Shown: positions 23,864 to 31,338 of the stretch, one piece after another
How positions within the stretch are numbered: the stretch's first letter is position 1
Layout of the letters: each line of letters begins with the position of its first letter
Assembly (NCBI GenBank): GCA_964537285.1
Contig: CAZHZT010000034.1
Coordinates: forward strand, 1 to 47,958
Reading direction: 5' to 3'
DNA length: 47,958 nt
Origin: CAZHZT01 sp964537285
Lineage (GTDB): Bacteria > Bacteroidota > Bacteroidia > Chitinophagales > Saprospiraceae
Program-made: the position numbers and the translations under genes
Notes under the pieces: generated by a model
Seen by the model: only the letters and a program-made list of their open reading frames with translations
The model's database searches: none
What the model was told of the DNA's origin: nothing

Positions 23864-26632
23864 CTACCACTCGTCTACCTCATCCAGCACCGGTTCCTGA
23901 ATATGAAGGGCCTCTCTAACAGCTGCCTGAGCGGCTACCAGTCGAGCAATTGGTACTCTGAAAGGAGAACAACTCACATAATCCAGGCCTACCTGATGGA
24001 AAAACTCTATAGAGACCGGATCGCCGCCATGTTCCCCACAAATGCCTACATGAAGTTCAGGATTGCTTGCTTTACCCTTTTCCACACCTATTCGAACCAA
24101 CTCCCCTACCCCAAATTGATCTATGGAAGCAAATGGATCTTCTTTCAAAATACCTTTTTCAATGTAAACAGGAAGGAATTTATTCACATCATCCCGTGAG
24201 TAGCCGAAAGTCATTTGCGTCAAGTCATTGGTACCGAAGGAGAAGAACTCAGCCCCTTTGGCAAGGCGGTCAGCTACAATCGCGGCCCGGGGCACTTCGA
24301 TCATACTACCTATCCGATAGTGGACTTTATCGCCTTTACGCAGGAATACCTTTTCTGCGACTTCCCGAATCAGTTCAGACTGCATTTTCAGTTCATTTCC
24401 GACACTGGTCAAAGGCACCATGATTTCAGGCTCTACTTCGATGCCTTTAGCTTTAACATTTACAGCAGCTTCCAAGATAGCCTGAACCTGCATAGCCGTA
24501 ATTTCCGGATAAGTATTTCCTAAACGACATCCTCTGTGGCCCAGCATGGGGTTCTGTTCTTCGAGTTCATGGATTTTACTCATGACCTGATGGAAGGACA
24601 AGCCCATTTCCTCAGCCATAGCTGTTACACTAGCCTCTGTATTCGGAAGGAATTCATGCAAAGGAGGATCGAGCAAACGAATGGTTACAGGCAAGCCATC
24701 CATCACTTCAAATATCCCCTCAAAATCCTGGCGTTGGAACGGAAGCAATTTAGCCAATGCTACCCTTCTCCCTGCTTCATCGTTAGCCAAGATCATTTCC
24801 CGGACAGCAGAAATCCGTTCCTCCTGGAAGAACATGTGTTCTGTGCGGCACAGTCCGATGCCTTTCGCTCCGAAGTGGCGTGCAGTTTCAGCCTCTTCCG
24901 GGGTATCAGCATTGGTACGGACATCCATTCGGGCATGTTTATCTGTAAGCTTCATAAGTTTAGCAAAATCACCACTCAGTTCAGGTTCTTTGGTAGCAAG
25001 TTTGCCTTCAAAAATCTGCCCTGTAGAACCATTCAAGGACATCCAGTCGCCCTCGTGGTATACTTTATCGCCTACTTTGACTGTTTTGGTCACATAATCA
25101 ATTTGCAAGGCGCCTGCTCCGGTAACACAACACTTACCCATGCTTCTGGCAACGATCGCAGCGTGCGAGGTCATCCCTCCCCTACTGGTCAGTATACCCT
25201 TAGCCTTGTCAATACCCTGAATATCCTCGGGAGAAGTTTCGGTGCGAATAAGGATTACATCTTTGCCCTGAGCTGCCCAATCCACTGTATCAGCAGCGGA
25301 GAAAACGATCTGCCCGGTGTCAGCACCAGGAGAAGCAGGCAGGCCTCTTGTGATTTCCACTGCATTTTTGAGAGCATCCGGATCGAACACAGGGTGAAGG
25401 AGTTCATCCATTTTCGCCGGTTCAATTCTAAGAATTGCTTTTTCTTCCGAAATAAGCCCTTCTTCTAGCAACTCAACGGCAATACGAACCATAGACTGGC
25501 CGGTTCTCTTACCCGTACGCGTTTGCAAGATCCAGAGTTTACCTTCCTGAATAGTAAACTCAATATCCTGCATATCTTTGTAATGCTGTTCGAGGATATG
25601 CTGGCAGTCGAATAATTCTTTAAAGATCTTGGGCATAGCCTCCTCAAGGGAAGGATATTCTTTTGCACGGACTTCTTCGGAGATCTCTGCCAATTCAGCC
25701 CAGTGTCTGGAACCTTTTAAAGTCACCTGATGAGGTGTTCGGATACCAGCCACAACATCCTCCCCCTGCGCATTGATCAAGTATTCGCCCATGAACTTAT
25801 TATCGCCTGTAGCGGGGTCTCTGGTGAAGGCCACTCCTGTAGCTGAGGAATCGCCCATATTTCCAAATACCATAGCCTGCACATTCACTGCAGTCCCCCA
25901 ATCGCCCGGAATGTTATTGATTGCGCGATAGTGAATTGCCCGGTCGTTCATCCAGCTCTCAAAAACAGCAAGTATGGCATTCCAGAGCTGATCCCAGGGA
26001 TCTTGAGGGAACTCCTTGCCCGCATGATGGACAATGGTATGTCGATAGCGGCGTGTAAGTTCCACGAGGTCATCCTTTGACAATTCTGTATCGGAGCGCA
26101 GTTTTTTTTCTTTTTTAAGGTGTTCAATAATTTTATCGAAAGGATCTTCATCTTCTTTGCTTTCTGCTTTGATACTCATCACCACATCTCCATACATTTG
26201 GATGAATCGTCTGTAAGAATCCCAGGAAGCCCTGGGGTTATCTGTTTGTTTTGCGAACCCCTCGACAGATTCGTCGTTCATACCCAGGTTGAGGATGGTA
26301 TCCATCATCCCGGGCATAGAAGCGCGTGCTCCCGAACGAACGGACAGTAAAAGTGGCGCATTGGAATCTCCGAATTTCCGGCCTTTAATGGCTTCGATGT
26401 GCCTAATTCCCTCTTCGACTTGCGTTTTAAGCACTTTGATAAAGGCCTCTTTTCCATATTTAAAATAATTATTACAAGCTTCGGTAGTGATTGTGAATCC
26501 CGGAGGTACCGGGAGCCCGATGCGGTTCATTTCTGCGAGGTTAGCGCCTTTACCCCCCAGCAGTTCTTTCATATCTGCATTGCCTTCAGCGGCTCTGTTG
26601 CCGAACGTATAGACATATTTTGTGCCTTCCAT
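23864..26632 (-). CDS. ppdK: Pyruvate phosphate dikinase
   Basis: PPDK interconverts pyruvate, ATP and phosphate with PEP, AMP and pyrophosphate in the cytoplasm. The 922 residues are slightly longer than the usual 870-900. The N-terminal ATP-grasp domain shows LLGGKGANLAEM and SVRSGARASMPGMMDT. The central phosphohistidine domain holds GGMTSHAAIVARSMGK near residue 490, with the catalytic His. The C-terminal PEP/pyruvate barrel has GLCRTEHMFF, MLGHRGCRLG and the Cys-containing GICGEHGGDP. It converges on nnr with a 17-bp gap. It is divergent from the chimeric ORF at 27134, and about 500 bp of repeat-rich sequence separates the two. Confidence 0.97.
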   Translation of the reverse strand: MEGTKYVYTFGNRAAEGNADMKELLGGKGANLAEMNRIGLPVPPGFTITTEACNNYFKYGKEAFIKVLKTQVEEGIRHIEAIKGRKFGDSNAPLLLSVRSGARASMPGMMDTILNLGMNDESVEGFAKQTDNPRASWDSYRRFIQMYGDVVMSIKAESKEDEDPFDKIIEHLKKEKKLRSDTELSKDDLVELTRRYRHTIVHHAGKEFPQDPWDQLWNAILAVFESWMNDRAIHYRAINNIPGDWGTAVNVQAMVFGNMGDSSATGVAFTRDPATGDNKFMGEYLINAQGEDVVAGIRTPHQVTLKGSRHWAELAEISEEVRAKEYPSLEEAMPKIFKELFDCQHILEQHYKDMQDIEFTIQEGKLWILQTRTGKRTGQSMVRIAVELLEEGLISEEKAILRIEPAKMDELLHPVFDPDALKNAVEITRGLPASPGADTGQIVFSAADTVDWAAQGKDVILIRTETSPEDIQGIDKAKGILTSRGGMTSHAAIVARSMGKCCVTGAGALQIDYVTKTVKVGDKVYHEGDWMSLNGSTGQIFEGKLATKEPELSGDFAKLMKLTDKHARMDVRTNADTPEEAETARHFGAKGIGLCRTEHMFFQEERISAVREMILANDEAGRRVALAKLLPFQRQDFEGIFEVMDGLPVTIRLLDPPLHEFLPNTEASVTAMAEEMGLSFHQVMSKIHELEEQNPMLGHRGCRLGNTYPEITAMQVQAILEAAVNVKAKGIEVEPEIMVPLTSVGNELKMQSELIREVAEKVFLRKGDKVHYRIGSMIEVPRAAIVADRLAKGAEFFSFGTNDLTQMTFGYSRDDVNKFLPVYIEKGILKEDPFASIDQFGVGELVRIGVEKGKASNPELHVGICGEHGGDPVSIEFFHQVGLDYVSCSPFRVPIARLVAAQAAVREALHIQEPVLDEVDEW

Positions 26633-26640
26633 TATTAAAG

Positions 26641-26919
26641 ATTTTTAGTTAAAAATCCAGGCCCAGAGAAAAGATGGGCCAGCCGTTAAAATGAATGGAA
26701 AGTTACTTCGAGGTGGTTCAGTGTTGATAGGGAAAGGCATATTTGCTTTGAGTGCTAATATACGAAATTTTATTGGAAAATAAAAGGATTTTTAAACCAA
26801 GATTGACCGGGATTGACCGGGATTGACCGGGATTGACTGGGATTTAGGTTTAAGTTCAGAGAGAAAATAAAGCAAAAGAATAGTGAAAAAGCTGTAAATA
26901 ATTAATTCCTTTGCTTGAT
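26641..26919. other. Non-coding leader region of ppdK
   Basis: I see no gene here. The tandem 10-bp repeat at 26801-26845 is the only marked structure. The ppdK promoter must lie in this stretch or in the hairpin element beyond it, but I could not find an exact -7 box. Confidence 0.5.
26801..26845. repeat. Tandem 10-bp repeat GATTGACCGG
   Basis: Three exact copies of GATTGACCGG are followed by GATTGACTGG and a partial GATTT. The repeat lies about 170 bp upstream of ppdK. The unit length is close to one helical turn, which could place sites on one DNA face, but no protein is known for it here. Confidence 0.9.
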
Positions 26920-27108
26920 TTAAGTAGTTCACGGATTTAAACTGTACAAACTATCGATGCCCTTGGCAGGAAGGTTTTTGAGTTGGAGATCGACACTTTT
27001 TTGGGATTTTTCTTCGAAAAATCCCAAAAAAGTGTCGATCTCCAAACGAAAAATGCTTCTACAGAGGGCAAAGATTATTTATATAGTCTATTTCCGTGAA
27101 CTACTTAA
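26920..27108. repeat. Family B palindromic element, complete copy
   Basis: This 189-bp element has perfect 16-bp inverted ends (TTAAGTAGTTCACGGA at 26920-26935, its complement at 27093-27108). Most of the length between the ends and the core also pairs, less exactly. The core is a perfect 30-bp stem (26983-27012 and 27016-27045) with loop TTC; its apex reads TTTTTC-TTC-GAAAAA. The left flank, including ATCGATGCCCTTGGCAGGAA, recurs inverted in the copy at 29350-29481. It lies between divergent genes, so it is not a simple terminator. Confidence 0.85.
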
Positions 27109-27133
27109 AAGCCTTTAAAATCGACTAAAGATT

Positions 27134-28276
27134 ATGAATTGGAAGAAACTCAACTTATTGGTTTTCATGGTAATGACATCTCTAATTGTTTTTGGACAAG
27201 ACAAGGAGGAAGACAAGATTACAAATAGGATTTTTATGCCTTCCATTCAAATGGGGGTTATCAATCATCTTTCTGATGAAATTACGGAAGGGCTTTTCAT
27301 TCAAACGTCGGTTGAGTATCAAACGCCCAAAGGTATTTTCTTCCGAATTAATTATGATGATTTTGACTCAGATTATCAATTGGATAATCCTCAAAGCTCC
27401 ATCGATTTTCTGAAGGGAAAGGTTTCTTTTTCTGAGTTTATTGGAGGTGTCGGATACAGAAAAACAATAAAAAAGCATAACATTATTGTTGCCATCCAAA
27501 GCGGATTTAGATTTTATGGATATCCTATCGTACAAGAACAAGACAATAACCTAAGCATTGAATTGGATAACCGAAACACTTTGATCAACAGATATACGAT
27601 TGGTTATGAATACGAGATCGACACCAGAGCATTTCTGACCATTGAATTATTTGGCAGTAATGTTTTGGAAAGAGATGACTATTGGGCAGATAATGCCTGG
27701 GCAAGGGGGGGTTACATTGGGGATTATTGCTACTATATTTTAGACAATATCGTTTGGATTCTAAAGGGGTACAAGTGGATCATAAACGACGAAAATAATC
27801 CTAAGTGGAGCCCAGATGGTAAATTCATGTATTTCCTGTCCGATCGAAGCTTTACATCCTTGGTTGGTAGTCCTTGGGGTACCCGGCAACCTGAGCCCTG
27901 CTGGGATGCCAGCGAAAAGGTGTATCACGTGGCCTTGAAAAAAGGCACCCGATCTCCTTTCAGAGAAGATGAAGAACTTATGAATGAGGATAAAAAAGAA
28001 GAAAAGCCAGCAAAAGAAGAAAAGAAGAAAGAAGATAAGGCTGAAAAATCTAAAGATAAATTGGTCGTAACCATTGATAAAAATGGGATCCAATCGAGAA
28101 TTATGGAAGAGGCCGGAATGGAATTCGATGATGAAATCATGGAAATCGTAGCCCACACCCTCAAGAAAAACACTTCAGTATTCGCTTGCATAACATGCTC
28201 TGTTGGTTTCTATCGTTTAGATAAATATTTGGATAGCTATAATTGGTCGATGCTTCCAAATATTCCAATTGAATAA
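27134..28276 (+). CDS. Chimeric ORF: barrel-like N-terminus plus tricorn-protease fragment
   Basis: This 380-residue ORF seems to join unrelated parts. Residues 1-20 are a signal peptide (MNWKKLNLLVFMVMTSLIVFG). Residues 25-190 resemble an outer-membrane beta-barrel, with alternating strands such as GLFIQTSVEYQTPKGIFFRI. Residues about 222-325 match a linker in Bacteroidota tricorn-type S41 peptidases: PKWSPDGKFMYFLSDR, VGSPWGTRQPEP, a Lys/Glu-rich tract and VTIDKNGIQSRI. The remaining 50 residues match neither part that I know. A run of seven G near 27710 marks the barrel/tricorn junction region and may hide a frameshift. The ORF lies between two inverted family B elements. It may be a relic of rearrangement and not a functional protein. 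Confidence 0.6.
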   Translation: MNWKKLNLLVFMVMTSLIVFGQDKEEDKITNRIFMPSIQMGVINHLSDEITEGLFIQTSVEYQTPKGIFFRINYDDFDSDYQLDNPQSSIDFLKGKVSFSEFIGGVGYRKTIKKHNIIVAIQSGFRFYGYPIVQEQDNNLSIELDNRNTLINRYTIGYEYEIDTRAFLTIELFGSNVLERDDYWADNAWARGGYIGDYCYYILDNIVWILKGYKWIINDENNPKWSPDGKFMYFLSDRSFTSLVGSPWGTRQPEPCWDASEKVYHVALKKGTRSPFREDEELMNEDKKEEKPAKEEKKKEDKAEKSKDKLVVTIDKNGIQSRIMEEAGMEFDDEIMEIVAHTLKKNTSVFACITCSVGFYRLDKYLDSYNWSMLPNIPIE

Positions 28277-28358
28277 TGAAATTCTATGAATAAAACGGCC
28301 CAAAGCAGGATTATCAAAGTCCTTTTGTGGCACCCGAAATTTGCAGGCTCGCAACAAC

Positions 28359-28366
28359 TAAATTTG
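28359..28366 (+). promoter_or_regulatory. Candidate -7 box for sua5
   Basis: TAAATTTG followed by CA is an exact TAnnTTTG match 26 bp upstream of the sua5 ATG at 28393. A TTTG lies upstream, but 15 bp away, which is shorter than usual for a -33 element. Confidence 0.45.
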
Positions 28367-28392
28367 CACAACAACAGTTACAACCAATAATA

Positions 28393-29349
28393 ATGACGAT
28401 AATTTCTAACGACATTTCCAAGGCTGTGCACATCTTAAAGCAAGAAGATGTGGTGGCTATCCCCACGGAAACCGTTTATGGCTTAGCCGGAAATATCTAC
28501 AGTGAAAAAGCCATAAAAAAGATTTTTGAGATCAAGAAAAGGCCGCTGTTCAACCCTTTGATTGTGCACCTTTACGCTCTTGAGCAAGTCGAAGAGCTAG
28601 CGAGTGAATTTCCACCAAAAGCGCGCTTGCTTGCTGAACACTTCTGGCCCGGCCCATTAACCTTAATTTTAAAAAAGAAAGCTAATGTCCCAGACCTGAT
28701 AACGGCCGGAAAAGATACGGTTGCCCTACGAATTCCCAACCATCCCATCACCTTGAGTTTACTCAGGCAACTGCCTTTCCCGATAGCCGCGCCCAGCGCT
28801 AATCCTTCTAACAGAATTAGTCCCACGAAATCTTCTCATGTTGAAGAATATTTTAAAAATGTTATTTCTACGGTTCTAGAAGGTGGAGAATGCCGGAAGG
28901 GCATTGAATCTACCATAATAGGGTTTGAGAGTGATGAAGCGGTAATCTACCGATTAGGTTCATTGGCATTGGATGATATTGAAAGGGTTATTGGAAAGCT
29001 TAAGGTAAAAAACAAGAAAGAAGAACTACCCAATGCGCCGGGAATGTTGGCCAGGCATTATGCCCCCATAACAAAGACCTACTTAGTCGATGATATTAAA
29101 GGATTTCTGGCTAATTTTCCCAACTTGTCGGTCGGTGTTCTCAAATTTACAGGCCATATTGAATCGGAAAACATTAAACAGCTTGAAATATTATCAAAAT
29201 CAGGGGATTTAAACGAAGCGGCCGCAAATTTATATAACGCTCTGCATAAATTGGATAAATTGAAGTTGGATTTGATCGTCGCAGAAAGATTCCCGGACGA
29301 AGGTTTGGGCCAATCGATCAATGACCGATTGGAAAGAGCTGCGAAATAG
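28393..29349 (+). CDS. sua5: Threonylcarbamoyl-AMP synthase (Sua5 type)
   Basis: The enzyme makes threonylcarbamoyl-AMP from threonine, bicarbonate and ATP for the t6A37 modification of ANN-decoding tRNAs. The 318 residues carry the YrdC domain (about 1-200) and the Sua5 C-terminal domain. YrdC marks are PTETVYGLAGN near residue 28, KRP-FNPLIVH, FWPGPLTLIL, VALRIPNH and APSANPSNRISPT. The linker APGMLARHYAP is the Sua5 hallmark. I chose ATG 28393 because upstream residues are not part of the family and overlap the candidate promoter. The stop is directly followed by the family B palindrome. It is an essential-type gene enclosed by inverted repeats. Confidence 0.94.
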   Translation: MTIISNDISKAVHILKQEDVVAIPTETVYGLAGNIYSEKAIKKIFEIKKRPLFNPLIVHLYALEQVEELASEFPPKARLLAEHFWPGPLTLILKKKANVPDLITAGKDTVALRIPNHPITLSLLRQLPFPIAAPSANPSNRISPTKSSHVEEYFKNVISTVLEGGECRKGIESTIIGFESDEAVIYRLGSLALDDIERVIGKLKVKNKKEELPNAPGMLARHYAPITKTYLVDDIKGFLANFPNLSVGVLKFTGHIESENIKQLEILSKSGDLNEAAANLYNALHKLDKLKLDLIVAERFPDEGLGQSINDRLERAAK

Positions 29350-29481
29350 TTTAAGTTGGAGATCGACACTTTTTTGGGATTTTTCTTCGAAAAATCCCAA
29401 AAAAGTGTCGATCTCCAACTTAAAAACCTTCCTGCCAAGGGCATCGATAGTTTATTCAGTTTAATTCCGCGAATTACTTAA
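29350..29481. repeat. Family B palindromic element, partial copy
   Basis: The core is a perfect 36-bp stem (29350-29385 and 29389-29424) with loop TTC, starting at the base after the sua5 stop. The inner 30 bp are identical to the core at 26983-27045. To the right follows the conserved flank CCTTCCTGCCAAGGGCATCG and an end ATTACTTAA. The matching left flank is absent, so this is a half element in inverted orientation to 26920-27108. It can serve as the sua5 terminator. Confidence 0.85.
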
Positions 29482-29518
29482 ATACTCTGTACTAAGTACT
29501 CATTTTAAAAAAGAAAAC

Positions 29519-30958
29519 ATGAAGAAAGAAGTAGAAAAATTTCGCGAATATGCCCATCAATTTGTTGATTGGATGGCAGACTATATGAGCGAGGTTGAAC
29601 AATACCCGGTAAAATCTAAAGTAGCTCCCAAAGAAGTATACAACAAAATAGGAAATAGTATTCCCGATGAAGGTGAATCCATAGACGAGATTTTTGACGA
29701 TTTTAAAAAAGTTATTATCCCTGGAGTTACCCATTGGCAAAGCCCTAAGTTTTTTGCTTATTTCCAGGCCAATACCAGTTCTCCATCCATATTAGCAGAG
29801 ATGTTGATGGCTTCTCTTGGAATCCAGGGTATGAAATGGGACACCTCGCCTGCCTCAACAGAATTGGAAGAACGAGTGATGGAGTGGCTTAGAGATGCTA
29901 TGGCCATTCCAAAAGATTGGACAGGCGTAATCCAGGACACCGCTTCAACGGCAACCCTTGCTTCTATTATTACCGCAAGAGAACAGCGATCCAACTTTAA
30001 AGTCAATGACAATGGGTTTCAGGGCTATACCAATTTCCGAGTGTATTGCTCTGAAGAAACGCACTCTTCCATTGAGAAGGGCGTAAAAATTGCGGGCATC
30101 GGAAAAGCAAACCTGGTCAAAATACCAACGGACGACCTACTAGCAATGGATCCCCAATTATTGCTGGAACATATTGAACAAGACATCGCCAACGGTCACA
30201 TTCCTTTATGTGTAATTGCAGCTATAGGAACTACCGGTACACTGGCTATGGATTCATTAAAAGAAATAGCCGAGATAACGCAAAAGTATAAAATTTGGCT
30301 GCATGTGGATGCTGCCTATGCCGGTTCCGCCTTTTTGCTCCCAGAATATCAGGACTTGATTTCCGGACTGGAACATGCAGACAGCCTTGTCTTTAATCCT
30401 CATAAATGGTTGTTTACTAACTTTGACTGTTCTGCTTATTTTGTAAAAGATAAAAATGCCCTGATCAATACCTTTGCAATCCTTCCGGAATATCTTAAAT
30501 CAAAAACGGATGGATTAGTCGCTAACCATTGTGACTGGGGTATTCCATTGGGGAGGCGCTTTCGTTCTCTTAAACTGTGGTTTGTTTTACGGCATTATGG
30601 TTTAAAAGGATTACAGGAAAAGCTTAGGCAACATATAGAATTAGCTAAATGGTTGGAAACCGAAATTGCGCGTTCAACAGAGTTTGAACTTGCCGTACCC
30701 AGAAGCATGAATTTGGTTTGTTTTTATTATAAGCCTTCTAATGTAGAGCACATTACTATTGAGCAACAGAATGCACTCAATAAAAAGCTACTGAACCAAT
30801 TAAATAGCTCTGGAGATATTTATTTAACCCATACCAAAGTCAAAGAATGTTATACATTGAGGATGTCCATCGGGCAAACCAATGTAGAGCTGAGTCATAT
30901 TGAAAAAGCATGGGAATTGATCAAGGAGACAGTTTTTGCAGAGGAATTCTTACCCTAG
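29519..30958 (+). CDS. PLP-dependent group II amino acid decarboxylase
   Basis: This 479-residue protein belongs to the aromatic-L-amino-acid/glutamate decarboxylase group. The PLP-binding Lys296 is in FNPHKWLF, Asp264 in HVDAAYAGSAF pairs with the PLP nitrogen, and His182 in EETHSS stacks on the ring. The N-terminal HWQSPKFFAYFQANTS and the DTASTATLASI segment fit aromatic amino acid decarboxylases, so tryptophan, tyrosine or DOPA-like substrates are likelier than glutamate. The ATG follows AAAAAAGAAAAC, an A-rich leader common in Bacteroidota. Family B and family A palindromes bound the gene on both sides. Confidence 0.9.
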   Translation: MKKEVEKFREYAHQFVDWMADYMSEVEQYPVKSKVAPKEVYNKIGNSIPDEGESIDEIFDDFKKVIIPGVTHWQSPKFFAYFQANTSSPSILAEMLMASLGIQGMKWDTSPASTELEERVMEWLRDAMAIPKDWTGVIQDTASTATLASIITAREQRSNFKVNDNGFQGYTNFRVYCSEETHSSIEKGVKIAGIGKANLVKIPTDDLLAMDPQLLLEHIEQDIANGHIPLCVIAAIGTTGTLAMDSLKEIAEITQKYKIWLHVDAAYAGSAFLLPEYQDLISGLEHADSLVFNPHKWLFTNFDCSAYFVKDKNALINTFAILPEYLKSKTDGLVANHCDWGIPLGRRFRSLKLWFVLRHYGLKGLQEKLRQHIELAKWLETEIARSTEFELAVPRSMNLVCFYYKPSNVEHITIEQQNALNKKLLNQLNSSGDIYLTHTKVKECYTLRMSIGQTNVELSHIEKAWELIKETVFAEEFLP

Positions 30959-30970
30959 TTTATTATTAGA

Positions 30971-31113
30971 CTTGCACGGCGCGATATTTTCTTTTGAGGG
31001 AGGCCGAAAGGGCTATTTTGCTTTGCAAAATAGCCCTTTCGGCCTCCCTCAAAAGAAAATATCGCTGCGAAGCAGCGTAAATTTGTTTTGGGGTTTCCAA
31101 AACGAGAATTGCT
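30971..31113. mobile_element. Family A palindromic element, copy A1
   Basis: The core is a perfect 41-bp stem (30981-31021 and 31025-31065) with loop TTT. To the right come the mini-hairpin CGCTGC-GAA-GCAGCG (31064-31078) and a tail ending TTTCCAAAACGAGAATTGCT. The tail is shared with the copy at 41892-42061 and, inverted, with 39821. The left side is cut short next to the decarboxylase stop at 30958, and I see no target duplication for this copy. It may serve as the decarboxylase terminator. Confidence 0.85.
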
Positions 31114-31338
31114 CAGCAAACCGTCCACAAGAAATAAAAGAAATAGAAGCAGTAATGCACCTGCCATAAGAGGAGTTCGCTTTGAAAAAGTAAGGAATAT
31201 CAGAATCTGGGATGCTACAGTCTATGCGGCAATTGACAATCAGCATGATTGGCTAAAAATAAAAAAAATATAATCTAAGCTCAATAAAAAATCCTGTGCT
31301 TTTTCCACATCTTTGTGGAAATCTTATTAAACTCTGCT
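31114..31338. other. Gap with a possible coding remnant
   Basis: Between the family A element and the MauG gene lie about 225 bp with no gene I trust. An open frame through 31273 encodes RGVRFEKVRNIRIWDATVYA and a short tail; it may be a fragment of an older gene cut by the element. Just upstream of the MauG start, TTCCACA and TGTGGAA form a small hairpin (31302-31320). Confidence 0.4.

Noticed and set aside
24067..25468. Long open frame opposite ppdK (up to 310 residues)
   Set aside because: ppdK is certain on the other strand with all motifs in frame; the opposite frame has no recognisable domain.
26801..26845. CRISPR array
   Set aside because: The repeat unit is 10 bp with no spacers, and no cas gene is present.
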